64,000 bases of DNA. It comes from Hyphomicrobiales bacterium (GTDB lineage Bacteria > Pseudomonadota > Alphaproteobacteria > Rhizobiales > Rhizobiaceae). Location of the stretch: positions 1 to 64,000 of the forward strand of contig UCFC01000050.1 of NCBI GenBank assembly GCA_900471515.1, written 5' to 3'. The position numbers and the translations under genes were made by a program. Below the pieces are notes generated by a model. That model was not told the origin of the DNA. It saw only the letters and a program-made list of their open reading frames with translations, and ran no database searches. Shown here piece by piece: positions 33,872-43,163 of this stretch. The stretch's first letter is position 1; every line of letters starts with the position of its first letter.

Positions 33872-36211
33872 ATGTTCATTTTCAGAATGAAATCGCTTGC
33901 GGCGAAACTGATTGTCATTACCGGTGCCGCCATCGCGCTGGTGCTTGTTGTTTCGAACCTTTTCCTCATCGACCAGACCCGCAGCCGCGTTCAGACCCTC
34001 ACGCTGGACCAGGCCAATTCGGAAGCCAAGTCGATCGCCAACGAGATCGCTGCCAATGTGGGCGAGCTTGCGAGCGCAGCCCGCACCATGTCGGGTGTCG
34101 TCGGACGAGGACATGAGAGCAAGCTGCTCGACCGCAAGGGCATCATCAACATTCTGAAGGCCAATCTCGAACAGAACGCCTTCGCCTTCGGCAGCTGGTT
34201 CTGCGAGCAGCTTGGCGCCTTCGACGGCAAGACCACCGAGATCGCCAACAACAACGACGAGGGCACCAACAAGGTCGGCGCCTTCACGCCCTACTGGTCG
34301 AAGACCAAGACCGGCGACATCCAGTTCTCGACCTTCGACAACGACTATACCGCCGAATGGTGGAAGCTCGCCGCCGACAGCGGCAAGGGCGCCATCACCG
34401 CGCCTTATCTTGCCGAAGGCACCGATGTGCCGACGCTGTTGACCTCGATCGCCTATCCGGTCATGTCGGGCGGCAAGATGATCGGTGTGGAGGGCGTCGA
34501 CATTTCGCTGAAATCGCTGACCGACAAGGTTCAGGCGCTGCGCCCCTTCGGTACGGGCCGGGTGACGCTGATCGCCCAGAACGGCAACTGGATCGTGGCT
34601 CCGCTTCCGGACCTGATGTCGAAGCCCTATGGCGACAGCCCCGGCGCCGCGGACGTGAAGGCTGCGCTTTCTTCCAAGCAGATCGGCCTCGTCAAGAACC
34701 TCAGCTTCGACGGGCTCGATCCGTTCGACCGCGTCATCTATCCCTTCTCGGTTCCCGGCCTGAACGCCACCTGGGTCGTGCTCGTCGACGTCCCGCACGC
34801 GGCGATGAACGCGCCCGTTCAGGACCAGACCGCGATGATGATCGTCAACGGCATCATCGTGCTCGGCGCCGTGCTGCTCGCCCTCTACTTCGCCGTCCGT
34901 TCGCTGGTTCAGCGCCCGCTCGGCGGCCTCGTTTCCAGCGTCAAGGCGCTCAGCGACGGCAAATATGACGAAGCGGTCGCCGGCCAGAACCGCGCCGACG
35001 AAATCGGCTCGGTCGCCAAGGCGCTCGAAGGCTTCCGCTTCGCGCTGGCCGATACGCAGCGCCTCGAAGCCGAAGCCGACAACCAGCGCCTTGCCGCCGA
35101 AGCCGAACGCGGCCGTTCGGAATCGGAGCGCCAGCAGTCGGTCAGCCTGCAGCGCCACATCGTCTCGATCGTCGGCGCCGGCCTCTCGGAACTGTCGCAG
35201 GGCAATCTCAGCCACCGCATCACCGAGGATTTCCCCGGCGAATACGGCAAGCTGAAGCAGGACTTCAACGCCGCGCTCGCGAGCCTTGAGGAAACGATCA
35301 ACACAATGAACCTCAGCGTCGCCAATATCGGCTCCGGCACAGGCGAAATCAGCAACAGCGCCTCCGACCTCGCCAAGCGGACCGAGCAGCAGGCGGCGAG
35401 CCTGGAAGAAACCGCGGCGGCGCTCAACGAGCTGACCGCACAGGTCAATTCCAGCGCCGAAAACGCCCGCACGGCGGCCGACAACGTCAATCTTGCCTGC
35501 GAGGACGCCGAGAAGTCGGGCGAGGTCGTCAAGAAGGCGATCGCCTCCATGCACGGCATCGAACAATCCTCGACCGAAGTGTCGCGCATTATCGGCGTCA
35601 TCGACGAGATCGCCTTCCAGACCAACCTTTTGGCGCTCAATGCCGGTGTCGAGGCCGCGCGTGCCGGTGAAGCCGGCAAGGGCTTTGCCGTCGTCGCCCA
35701 GGAAGTGCGCGAACTCGCCCAGCGTTCGGCCAACGCCGCCAAGGAGATCAAGACGCTCATCAATACCTCGGCCGTGCAGGTCAAGGAAGGCGTCGATCTC
35801 GTCGGTCGCGCCGGTGATACGCTGCACAAGATCGCCGAGCAGGTGATGAGCATCAACGGCCTCATCCGCCAGATCTCGGCATCGGCCAGCGAACAGGCCG
35901 TCGGGCTGAAGGAAATCAACCAGGCCATGAACCAGATGGATCAGGTCACGCAGCAGAACGCGGCGATGGTGGAAGAAGCCACCGCAGCCAGCGTCACGCT
36001 GAATGACGAGGCCCAGACGCTGAAGGCGCTGGTCGCCCGCTTCCGCGTCTCCGGCCAGGGCAGTGCCGCTGCGCTGCGCTCCACCGCGCAGCAGATGCGC
36101 GCACCGGCAGCCGCTCCGGCGGCACGGCCCGCCGCGCCCGCACCGCGCCGCGCCGTTGCCCTGTCGCGCGGCTCGGCCGCCGTCGCTCAGGACAATTGGG
36201 AAGAGTTCTGA
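33872..36211 (+). CDS. Methyl-accepting chemotaxis protein with Cache-type sensor and NWEEF tail
   Basis: The 779-residue receptor has an N-terminal membrane helix (about 9-31) and a large periplasmic double-Cache-like domain (about 35-310, with GSWFC, TPYWSK and a GVEGVDISL strand typical of dCache). A second membrane helix (about 325-345), HAMP segments and the signalling hairpin (EIAFQTNLLALNAGVEAARA) follow. dCache domains usually bind amino acids or small carboxylates; the ligand is unknown. It ends DNWEEF, a strong match to the CheR-binding pentapeptide. Confidence 0.95.
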   Translation: MFIFRMKSLAAKLIVITGAAIALVLVVSNLFLIDQTRSRVQTLTLDQANSEAKSIANEIAANVGELASAARTMSGVVGRGHESKLLDRKGIINILKANLEQNAFAFGSWFCEQLGAFDGKTTEIANNNDEGTNKVGAFTPYWSKTKTGDIQFSTFDNDYTAEWWKLAADSGKGAITAPYLAEGTDVPTLLTSIAYPVMSGGKMIGVEGVDISLKSLTDKVQALRPFGTGRVTLIAQNGNWIVAPLPDLMSKPYGDSPGAADVKAALSSKQIGLVKNLSFDGLDPFDRVIYPFSVPGLNATWVVLVDVPHAAMNAPVQDQTAMMIVNGIIVLGAVLLALYFAVRSLVQRPLGGLVSSVKALSDGKYDEAVAGQNRADEIGSVAKALEGFRFALADTQRLEAEADNQRLAAEAERGRSESERQQSVSLQRHIVSIVGAGLSELSQGNLSHRITEDFPGEYGKLKQDFNAALASLEETINTMNLSVANIGSGTGEISNSASDLAKRTEQQAASLEETAAALNELTAQVNSSAENARTAADNVNLACEDAEKSGEVVKKAIASMHGIEQSSTEVSRIIGVIDEIAFQTNLLALNAGVEAARAGEAGKGFAVVAQEVRELAQRSANAAKEIKTLINTSAVQVKEGVDLVGRAGDTLHKIAEQVMSINGLIRQISASASEQAVGLKEINQAMNQMDQVTQQNAAMVEEATAASVTLNDEAQTLKALVARFRVSGQGSAAALRSTAQQMRAPAAAPAARPAAPAPRRAVALSRGSAAVAQDNWEEF

Positions 36212-36232
36212 TTGCCGGTCGCATGACATGAC

Positions 36233-36262
36233 AAAGGCGCCTGATCTCCCAGGCGCCTTTTT
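36233..36262 (+). terminator. Intrinsic terminator after the chemoreceptor gene
   Basis: AAAGGCGCCT and AGGCGCCTTT form a perfect 10-base stem followed by more T residues, about 20 bases behind the stop codon. It also precedes the convergent ptsN end. Confidence 0.88.
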
Positions 36263-36285
36263 TCATTGCGGACGGCCGCCAAGCC

Positions 36286-36750
36286 TCAAGCGGCGTTCGA
36301 CGTCTGCTCCTCGTTGAGGAAGGCGTAGATCGCCGAGGCGGACTCGGTCGCGCGCAGCTTGGCGACCAGATCGTGGTCGCGCAGCACGCGGGCGATGCGC
36401 GAAAGCGCCTTCAGGTGATCGGCGCCGGCACCTTCCGGCGCCAGAAGCAGGAAGACCAGATCGACCGGCTGATCGTCCAGCGCTTCGAAATCGACCGGCT
36501 GTTCCAGCCGGGCGAAGATACCGACGATGGAGTGGATATTGGTGAGCTTGCCGTGGGGTATGGCGATGCCGTTGCCGACGCCGGTCGAACCCAGGCGCTC
36601 GCGCTGCAGGATGACGTCGAAGATTTCCCGCTCGGAAAGCCCCGTGATCCTGGAGGCTTTTGCTGCCAATTCCTGAAGCAACTGTTTCTTGGAATTTACC
36701 CTGAGGGCGGGAATGATCGCATCCTGGTGCAGCAAATCTGCCAATGCCAT
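36286..36750 (-). CDS. ptsN: Nitrogen-regulatory PTS enzyme IIA (EIIA-Ntr)
   Basis: The 154-residue protein is the terminal phosphate acceptor of the PTS-Ntr chain, which regulates potassium, nitrogen and carbon functions through protein contacts. The phosphorylated His66 lies in GNGIAIPHGK. It follows hpf and rpoN on the same strand, as in many proteobacteria. An AAGGA site precedes the start. A GC-rich stem without T-run (36783-36811) separates it from hpf. Confidence 0.97.
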   Translation of the reverse strand: MALADLLHQDAIIPALRVNSKKQLLQELAAKASRITGLSEREIFDVILQRERLGSTGVGNGIAIPHGKLTNIHSIVGIFARLEQPVDFEALDDQPVDLVFLLLAPEGAGADHLKALSRIARVLRDHDLVAKLRATESASAIYAFLNEEQTSNAA

Positions 36751-36821
36751 TTCTTTTTCCTTCTGTCGCCGAATTCAGGCAGCGGAGGAAGCGGCGGTTG
36801 CGCCGCCTCCCCGTTCTGACT

Positions 36822-37403
36822 TCAGCCTTTGATATTGGCCGAATCGATCCAGCCAATATTTCCGTCGTGACGACGGTAAACGATGTTGAGCTGTTCCTTG
36901 CCGGGGCTGCGGAACAGGAGGAGCGGCTCGTCGGTCATGTCGAGCGCCATGACTGCGGTTGCGACGGACATCGTCTTGAGCTGCTTGGTGCTTTCGGCAA
37001 CGATGGCCGGAGCGAAATCGTCCGGGACCTCGTCTTCGTGATCGGGAACCGCGTCCATGACGGTGTAGGCGACTTCCGCGAAGCCGTTACCGTTCAGGTG
37101 ATTTCCGGCGTGGTGATCCTTGAGCTTCCGCTTATAGCGGCGCAGGCGCTTCTCGATCCGCTCGGATGCCGCATCGAAGGCAAGCTGCGGGTCCATGGCC
37201 TCGCCTGCCGCATGCAGCACGACGCCGCTGTCGAGATGAAGCTTGCAATCGGCGGAAAAGCGAGAACTCGACTTTTCCACGATCACCTGACCGGAATATC
37301 CCCCGTCGAAGTATTTCGTGACGGCCAAACCGATTTGGTCCTCGATCTTTTGACGGAAGGAGTCACCAATTTCCATATGTTTACCGGATACACGCACACT
37401 CAT
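36822..37403 (-). CDS. hpf: Ribosome hibernation-promoting factor, long form
   Basis: The 193-residue protein has an N-terminal S30AE/RaiA domain (MSVRVSGKHMEIGDSFRQ onward) and a C-terminal dimerisation domain (DGNIGWIDSANIKG end), so it is the long form that pairs 70S ribosomes into 100S dimers in stationary phase. It lies between rpoN and ptsN. A plausible housekeeping promoter sits about 170 bases upstream, so it can be expressed apart from rpoN. Confidence 0.96.
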   Translation of the reverse strand: MSVRVSGKHMEIGDSFRQKIEDQIGLAVTKYFDGGYSGQVIVEKSSSRFSADCKLHLDSGVVLHAAGEAMDPQLAFDAASERIEKRLRRYKRKLKDHHAGNHLNGNGFAEVAYTVMDAVPDHEDEVPDDFAPAIVAESTKQLKTMSVATAVMALDMTDEPLLLFRSPGKEQLNIVYRRHDGNIGWIDSANIKG

Positions 37404-37574
37404 GGAGTTTCCCTTCTTATGTAGTTTGCGAGTATCAGTTTACGCCAAGCCTCAACCTCATCCAAGCACTTCGCGCAATCTCAAGCAAGATCGGCTGAAG
37501 TCCGCGCGTCCCTGGTGCCCTGAGGATGATGGGGATAATGTCCGGACGCCCTTCGCCGCTCCGATTGCGGCGGG

Positions 37575-37603
37575 CTTCTAGCGACAGCACCCCGGAAAGT
37601 CAA
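37575..37603 (-). promoter_or_regulatory. Possible promoter of hpf-ptsN
   Basis: On the minus strand TTGACT (37603-37598), a 17-base spacer and TAGAAG (37580-37575) match the housekeeping pattern. The 322-base gap 37404-37725 holds no gene; it contains this site and the rpoN terminator. Confidence 0.5.
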
Positions 37604-37647
37604 GAGCCCGGCAAGGCGACGACAAGCATACGCGGAAAACGTGCAAT

Positions 37648-37669
37648 GAAAATCCCCATAAATTGGGAT
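37648..37669 (-). terminator. Intrinsic terminator after rpoN
   Basis: On the minus strand ATCCC-loop-GGGGAT is followed by TTTTC, about 60 bases after the rpoN stop. Confidence 0.6.
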
Positions 37670-37725
37670 GTTTAAGCGACCCGCAACTCAAGGCAGCGGC
37701 CGGCGACTCGCGCCTGCGTTGCGCC

Positions 37726-39273
37726 TCAGAAACCGGCGACCTTGGCCAGCGCACGCTTTTCCCTGCGGCGCTGGACGGAAGAGGCGATGTTCATCGCCTC
37801 CCGGTATTTGGCGACGGTGCGACGGGCGAGGTCGACCCCGCCCTGCTTGAGCATATCGACGATGTCGTCGTCGGAAAGCACCGCATCGGGGCTCTCCTGC
37901 TGGATGAGCGTGCGGATCTTGTGGCGAACGGCTTCGGCGGAGTGACTGTCGCCACCCTCGACGGCGCTGATCGAAACCGTGAAGAAATATTTCAGCTCGA
38001 AAAGGCCGCGCGGCGTCAGCATATATTTGTTCGAGGTGACACGGCTGACGGTCGATTCATGCATCTTGATCGCTTCGGCCACCGTCTTCAGGTTCAGCGG
38101 CCGCAGATGATCGACGCCGTGCACGAGGAAGGCATCCTGCTGGCGCACGATCTCGCTTGCGACCTTCATGATGGTCTTGGCCCGCTGGTCCAGGCTGCGC
38201 GTCAGCCAGTTGGCGCTCTGCAGGCACTCGGAGAGGAAGGCGTGATCCTCGCCGTTCTTCGCCACGCGCGAAAAATAGGACTGGTTGACGAGCACCCGCG
38301 GCAGCGTATCGGGATTGAGTTCGACCAGCCAGGCCCCGTCCGATGAAGGGCGGACCACGACGTCGGGCATGATCGCCTCGGAAACGCCGGCCTCGAAACC
38401 GCTGCCCGGCTTCGGATTGAGCTGGCGGATTTCGGCGAGCATGTCGAGAAGGTCTTCCTCATCGACACCGCAGAGACGCTTCAGGGTGACGAAGTCTCGC
38501 CGCGCCAGCAATTCGAGATTTTCCACCAGCGCCCGCATGGCGGGATCGAAACGATCCTTCTGGCGAAGCTGGATCGCCAGGCATTCGGCAAGGCTGCGGG
38601 CAAAGACGCCAGGCGGATCGAGGGTCTGCAGCGCCGAGAGCACGCGCTCGACATCCTCCGCATCGGTGCCGAGACGTTCGCCGGCCTCGGCGACATCGGC
38701 CTGCAGATAGCCGGCATCGTCGAGCTGATCGACCAGATTCTGGGCAATCAGGCGGTCGGCCATGTCAGGCAATATAAAGGGTATCTGTTGGGCAAGATGG
38801 TCGCGCAGCGAGATCTGGCCGGCGACGAAATCATCGAGATCGTAATTGTCAGCGCCTTCGGCGCTGCCCGGCATCGATTTCCACTGGCTGACGAGCTCCG
38901 GCGCATCGAGGCGCTGCGGCGCGCCGTCATCGGGAAAGACATTGGTGTAGTTGGCGTCGAGTTCGTCGCTCAGCCGGCTCGGGCTGCCATTGTCGTACCA
39001 GTCGCCGGTCAGCGTTTCGCCACGACCCTCGTACTCGCCCTCGCCCGCCTCGTCCGCCTGCTGGGAATACGGTTCCTCCGCAGGCTCGCCGCGCTCGCCG
39101 GCCTCGCCCTCGCCCGACGGAAATTCCAGAAGAGGGTTCTTCTCCACTTCCTGGGCAATGAACTGGGCGAGCTCGACATGCGTCATCTGCAGCAACTGGA
39201 TGGATTGCATCAGTTGCGGTGTCATCACCAGGGACTGGTTCTGTCGCAGGAAAAGATTGGCAGACAGGGCCAT
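37726..39273 (-). CDS. rpoN: RNA polymerase sigma-54 factor
   Basis: The 515-residue protein has the Gln-rich activator-interacting N-terminus (LRQNQSLVMTPQLMQSIQLLQ), an acidic linker, the core-binding region, and the C-terminal DNA-binding part with the RpoN box ARRTVAKYREA. It directs transcription of nitrogen-fixation, nitrogen-assimilation and dicarboxylate-transport genes with enhancer-binding activators. It follows lptB on the same strand, the widely conserved lptB-rpoN-hpf-ptsN order. Confidence 0.99.
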   Translation of the reverse strand: MALSANLFLRQNQSLVMTPQLMQSIQLLQMTHVELAQFIAQEVEKNPLLEFPSGEGEAGERGEPAEEPYSQQADEAGEGEYEGRGETLTGDWYDNGSPSRLSDELDANYTNVFPDDGAPQRLDAPELVSQWKSMPGSAEGADNYDLDDFVAGQISLRDHLAQQIPFILPDMADRLIAQNLVDQLDDAGYLQADVAEAGERLGTDAEDVERVLSALQTLDPPGVFARSLAECLAIQLRQKDRFDPAMRALVENLELLARRDFVTLKRLCGVDEEDLLDMLAEIRQLNPKPGSGFEAGVSEAIMPDVVVRPSSDGAWLVELNPDTLPRVLVNQSYFSRVAKNGEDHAFLSECLQSANWLTRSLDQRAKTIMKVASEIVRQQDAFLVHGVDHLRPLNLKTVAEAIKMHESTVSRVTSNKYMLTPRGLFELKYFFTVSISAVEGGDSHSAEAVRHKIRTLIQQESPDAVLSDDDIVDMLKQGGVDLARRTVAKYREAMNIASSVQRRREKRALAKVAGF

Positions 39274-39429
39274 GGCGGACGCGAAACTCCCTCGATTCCT
39301 CCAGGAGACCGCGTCCGAGCAAGGCTTCAGGCCACGGAAATCCGAGTTGGCCCAAAAATTGCTTTTTTATCCTATTTGGTCAAGCGGAACCTATGCCGCG
39401 ACAGTAATTTTCTGTCGTCCGGGACTGGT

Positions 39430-40233
39430 TCAGAGACTGAAATTGTCGCCCAGATAGAGCCGGCGCACTTCCGGATTGTTGACGATATCGTTCGCACGTC
39501 CATGGGTCAGCACTTCGCCGGCATGGATAATATAGGCCCGGTCGATCAGCCCCAGCGTCTCGCGCACGTTGTGATCGGTGACAAGAACGCCGATGCCGCG
39601 TGCCGTCAAATGATGCACGAGGTTCTGAATATCGGCAACCGAGATCGGATCGACACCGGCAAAGGGCTCGTCGAGCAGCATGAAGGTCGGGTCGGTTGCC
39701 AGCGCGCGAGCGATTTCCAGGCGGCGGCGCTCGCCACCGGAGAGAGCCACGGCCGCGCTCTTGCGCAGCTTGGCGATGTGAAATTCCTCAAGCAGTTCGT
39801 CGAGCTTGCGCTCGCGCGTTGCCCTGTCCTTTTCGTGAACCTCGAGGACGGCGCGGATATTCTCCTCGACCGTCAGGCCGCGAAAAATCGAGGCTTCCTG
39901 CGGCAGGTAGCCGACACCGAGACGGGAGCGACGATACATGGGCATCGTCGTCACGTCGTTGCCGTCGATTTCGATCGTTCCCTCGTCAACAGGCACGAGG
40001 CCGGTGATCATGTAGAAACAGGTCGTCTTGCCGGCGCCGTTCGGTCCCAGCAGGCCGACCGCCTCACCGCGCCGCACGACGAGCGAAACGCCGTTGACGA
40101 CACGACGCGTCGCATAGGTCTTGGTCAGACCGCGGGCAATCAGCGTTCCCTGATAACGGGCCTTGTCGACGGGAGCGGCCGCAGCTTCCGTCGCGGCCCC
40201 GCCGGACTTGGTTGATAAGGAGAATAATTTCAC
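39430..40233 (-). CDS. lptB: LPS export ABC transporter ATP-binding protein LptB
   Basis: From a GTG at 40233 the protein is 267 residues; a longer frame runs into lptA and is unlikely. It has Walker A (GPNGAGKTT), the ABC signature LSGGERRRLEIARAL, Walker B (FMLLDEPFAGVD) and the H-loop DHN. With LptF/LptG it powers extraction of lipopolysaccharide from the inner membrane. The N-terminal 25 or so residues are Ala/Ser-rich and not part of the ATPase. It is 16 bases from lptA. Confidence 0.95.
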   Translation of the reverse strand: MKLFSLSTKSGGAATEAAAAPVDKARYQGTLIARGLTKTYATRRVVNGVSLVVRRGEAVGLLGPNGAGKTTCFYMITGLVPVDEGTIEIDGNDVTTMPMYRRSRLGVGYLPQEASIFRGLTVEENIRAVLEVHEKDRATRERKLDELLEEFHIAKLRKSAAVALSGGERRRLEIARALATDPTFMLLDEPFAGVDPISVADIQNLVHHLTARGIGVLVTDHNVRETLGLIDRAYIIHAGEVLTHGRANDIVNNPEVRRLYLGDNFSL

Positions 40234-40249
40234 GTGAAAGGCCGACTTC

Positions 40250-40882
40250 TCAGTTCTGCTTTGGCTGCTGACTCGGCTGCGATTTCGGATCGAGCTGAAT
40301 CTGGACACGACCACCGCAGCTTTCAAGCTCTGCCTGGCCGGTCGCCATGTGAACCGTGAGCTGGCAGCCGGTGAAGACGTTGGGGCCATCGGTCAGCACG
40401 ACCTTCTTGCCCGTGAGGATAAAGACCTGCGAGGTCATATCGAAATTGCCGTCATCGGCCGTTGCCGTCTGGGTGCCGGAGGTCAGGTAGACCTTGTCCG
40501 TCACCAGGATCTTGTCGATATCGGCGCTGCCGGAGGCGAGCGAGTTCGATTGCTCGGCCGCCGGCTGGGCGGCAGGTGTCGCGCCGCCGGCCGCTTGCGG
40601 CTGCTTTGCCTTGTCCTTGTAATAGACCGTCATCTTGCCGGCCTGCAGGGTGGTCGTGCCCTGGACGACCTTGACGTCGCCGGTAAAGAGCGCGGTATGT
40701 TCCTGGTCGTGGATTTCCAGCTTGTTGCTTTCAATCTGGATCGGCTGATCGCTGGAAAGCTTCATGCCTGGCATCGTCGTCGACTGGGCGGCCGCCCCCG
40801 CGACCGACAGGACGAAGGCAAGCGCGCCGGTAATGAAAGCTACGCCGTTCTTGCGAGTTGAAATGCGACAATCTTTTGTCAT
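40250..40882 (-). CDS. lptA: LPS transport periplasmic protein LptA
   Basis: From MTKDCRIS the protein is 210 residues, with a signal peptide (ITGALAFVLSVAGAAAQS). An OstA/LptA beta-jellyroll domain follows (QPIQIESNKLEIHDQEHTA, then repeating strands). A Pro/Ala/Gln-rich insertion interrupts the jellyroll at about 105-125. It bridges LPS from LptC to the outer-membrane LptD. It lies 13 bases behind lptC and just before lptB. Confidence 0.92.
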   Translation of the reverse strand: MTKDCRISTRKNGVAFITGALAFVLSVAGAAAQSTTMPGMKLSSDQPIQIESNKLEIHDQEHTALFTGDVKVVQGTTTLQAGKMTVYYKDKAKQPQAAGGATPAAQPAAEQSNSLASGSADIDKILVTDKVYLTSGTQTATADDGNFDMTSQVFILTGKKVVLTDGPNVFTGCQLTVHMATGQAELESCGGRVQIQLDPKSQPSQQPKQN

Positions 40883-40895
40883 GTGACCCGGCTCT

Positions 40896-41561
40896 TTAGG
40901 TGCCCTGTTTATGGATGGTGGATGAATCAACATTCATGCGAACATTCCCCTCGAATGTGATCACGCGCCCCTTATCCGTTATATTGAGGGTCTGCGCAAC
41001 AATCGAAGCATTGTCCTTGGTAATTCTGACGGGATCGTCCGTCGACATGTTTCCGCCCTTGATATCGAGATGGGCGGACTGAAAATTCGCAACGAGGCCG
41101 CTGCTCAAAACGAGCGTGAAGGGCGCGGTCATGTGCAACTTGTCGGTGGCGCGGTTGAAGTCCGCCGTCGCCGCCGTGACGCGCGCGATCAGGCCGTCAT
41201 TCATCGGCACGGCAGCCTTGATCGTCTCCAGCGTGATGAAGTCGGGATTGCGGATATCCTGCAGCGCGCGTTCGGCGAGCATCGAATAGTTGATGCCATC
41301 GGAGTTGCGGCCGGCGATCGCCGGCTTTTCCATCACGACCTTGCCGTTCTCGATCTTGGCGCCTTCGATCTTGATGGTTTCCGGCAGGTAGGTGCGGATC
41401 ACCGAGACCGCAATGAAGATGAGGGAAATAATCAGGGCTGCGACCGGCAGCAAAAACTTCAGGCGGCGAACACGCGCGGAATGGAACCGGGCAAGGCCAT
41501 AGGCGCTGTCCTTTGGCCCAGCATATGCGGGCTTCCCGTTGTTCCTGATCGTATCGAGCAT
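40896..41561 (-). CDS. lptC: LPS export protein LptC
   Basis: The 221-residue protein (from MLDTIRN) has one N-terminal membrane helix (about 37-58) and a periplasmic LptC domain (DGINYSMLAERALQD, later DKGRVITFEGNVRM). It hands LPS from the LptBFG transporter to LptA. It is the first gene of the lptC-lptA-lptB-rpoN run. An alternative Met lies 14 codons upstream in a His/Arg-rich stretch. Confidence 0.92.
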   Translation of the reverse strand: MLDTIRNNGKPAYAGPKDSAYGLARFHSARVRRLKFLLPVAALIISLIFIAVSVIRTYLPETIKIEGAKIENGKVVMEKPAIAGRNSDGINYSMLAERALQDIRNPDFITLETIKAAVPMNDGLIARVTAATADFNRATDKLHMTAPFTLVLSSGLVANFQSAHLDIKGGNMSTDDPVRITKDNASIVAQTLNITDKGRVITFEGNVRMNVDSSTIHKQGT

Positions 41562-41782
41562 ATGCCTGGTCCGTGTGTGATGATCGTGCCGCTTATATAG
41601 CAATGCCGGGCGCCAATCACAGTTCGTTTCGCATTATTACATTGGCTTGCCAATATGGATTTTTTTCTGCAACAAGCAACTAAACCGAAAATAGCAGGTT
41701 TCCGGGCATTTTCCGGAAGGAGCTTGCGCCTTATCTCCCAGCGGCGGAATACCGCCGCCGGGCTTCGTTTCTGGAGGTTGGA

Positions 41783-42733
41783 ATGGACAGCTCGATCATC
41801 GCAGACCGTCGGCTGCTGCGCCGCAGGCTGGGCTTCTGGCGCCTTGTCGCGGTCGTTCTGCTCGTTGCGCTCGGCTTTGCGCTTTACAATTTTGCCTTCG
41901 ACGGAAGCAGCACCGCGCGCCCCCATATCGCCCATGTGACGATATCGGGGCTGATCACCGACGACGACGAACTGCTCGAGCGGCTGGAAAAGATCAAGGA
42001 CAACGACCAGGTCAAGGCGGTCGTCATTTCGATCTCCTCGCCCGGCGGAACGACCTATGGCGGCGAAAAGATCTTCAAGGCGATCCGGGCGATCGCGGAA
42101 AAGAAACCCGTCGTCTCCGATGTCAGGACGCTTGCGGCATCCGCCGGCTACATGATCGCGACGGCGGGCGATACGATCATCGCCGGCGAAAGCTCGATCA
42201 CCGGCTCGATCGGCGTCATCTTCCAGTATCCGCAGGTCCAGCCGCTGCTCGACAAGCTGGGCGTCTCGCTGCAGGAGATCAAATCCTCCCCGCTCAAGGC
42301 CGAGCCCTCGCCGTTCCACAATACGAGCGAGGAAGCCAAGGCCATGATCCGCAACATGGTTCTCGACAGCTACGACTGGTTCGTCAACCTCGTCGCCGAC
42401 AGACGCAAATTGCCGCACGACGAGGTGCTGAAGCTTGCCGACGGCACGATTTACACGGGCCGGCAGGCGCTCAAGGTCAAACTCATCGACGCGATCGGCG
42501 GAGAACCGGAAATCCGCGCCTACCTGACGTCGCGAAATGTCGGCGACAAGCTGCCCATGGTCGATTGGGACAAGAAGCGCAACACGTCCTTCCTGCTCGC
42601 AGGAGCTGTTTCGCGGTTGATTACGATCCTCGGTTATGGTGATCTTGTCAAAGGCCAGGATCTGAACGGCATCCTACCCCCAAAGTTGCTCCTTGACGGG
42701 TTGCTTTCAGTTTGGCAGGTTGGCCAGGATTGA
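41783..42733 (+). CDS. sppA: Signal peptide peptidase SppA, short form
   Basis: The 316-residue protein has an N-terminal membrane helix (about 19-38) and a single ClpP-like S49 protease domain. Nucleophile Ser120 lies in LAASAGYMIA and the likely general base Lys172 in SSPLKAEPSPF. It cleaves released signal peptides in the membrane. GGAGG precedes the start. It is divergent from lptC and followed after 30 bases by ihfB. Confidence 0.95.
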   Translation: MDSSIIADRRLLRRRLGFWRLVAVVLLVALGFALYNFAFDGSSTARPHIAHVTISGLITDDDELLERLEKIKDNDQVKAVVISISSPGGTTYGGEKIFKAIRAIAEKKPVVSDVRTLAASAGYMIATAGDTIIAGESSITGSIGVIFQYPQVQPLLDKLGVSLQEIKSSPLKAEPSPFHNTSEEAKAMIRNMVLDSYDWFVNLVADRRKLPHDEVLKLADGTIYTGRQALKVKLIDAIGGEPEIRAYLTSRNVGDKLPMVDWDKKRNTSFLLAGAVSRLITILGYGDLVKGQDLNGILPPKLLLDGLLSVWQVGQD

Positions 42734-42763
42734 ATAAGAAATCAATAATTTAAGGGGGCGACC

Positions 42764-43063
42764 GTGATCAAGTCCGAACTGGTGCAGATTGTTGCGGCAC
42801 GCAATCCGCATCTCTACCACCGCGATGTGGAAAATATCGTCAACGCGGTCCTCGACGAGATCACCGATGCGCTTGCCGCCGGCAACCGCGTCGAGCTGCG
42901 CGGCTTCGGCGCGTTTTCGGTCAAGAACCGCCCTTCCCGTTCCGGCCGCAACCCGCGCACGGGCGACACCGTCTTCGTCGAGGAGAAGTGGGTTCCCTTC
43001 TTCAAGACCGGCAAGGAACTGCGCGAGCGCCTGAACCCCGGACAGGCCGACGAAGAGGATTGA
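42764..43063 (+). CDS. ihfB: Integration host factor subunit beta
   Basis: This 99-residue HU/IHF-family protein begins at GTG after AAGGGGGC. It has LRGFGAFSVKNRPSRSGRNPRTG, the DNA-intercalating arm with its Pro. IHF beta pairs with IhfA to bend DNA, and it assists sigma-54 promoters, recombination and replication. The tail EED is acidic. It is placed behind sppA, a common alphaproteobacterial order. Confidence 0.97.
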   Translation: MIKSELVQIVAARNPHLYHRDVENIVNAVLDEITDALAAGNRVELRGFGAFSVKNRPSRSGRNPRTGDTVFVEEKWVPFFKTGKELRERLNPGQADEED

Positions 43064-43163
43064 TCCTCTCCAACGGGCATCAAGCCGCACTTGAACTTCG
43101 CCGCCGCACCTCTATTCTGGCGTCCATGAAGCTTGCCTTCGCCAAACCGGCGCGGAGAACGAA

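Noticed and set aside
33641..36229. 862-codon frame antisense to the large chemoreceptor
   Set aside because: It mirrors the chemoreceptor coding strand; no start context or domain.
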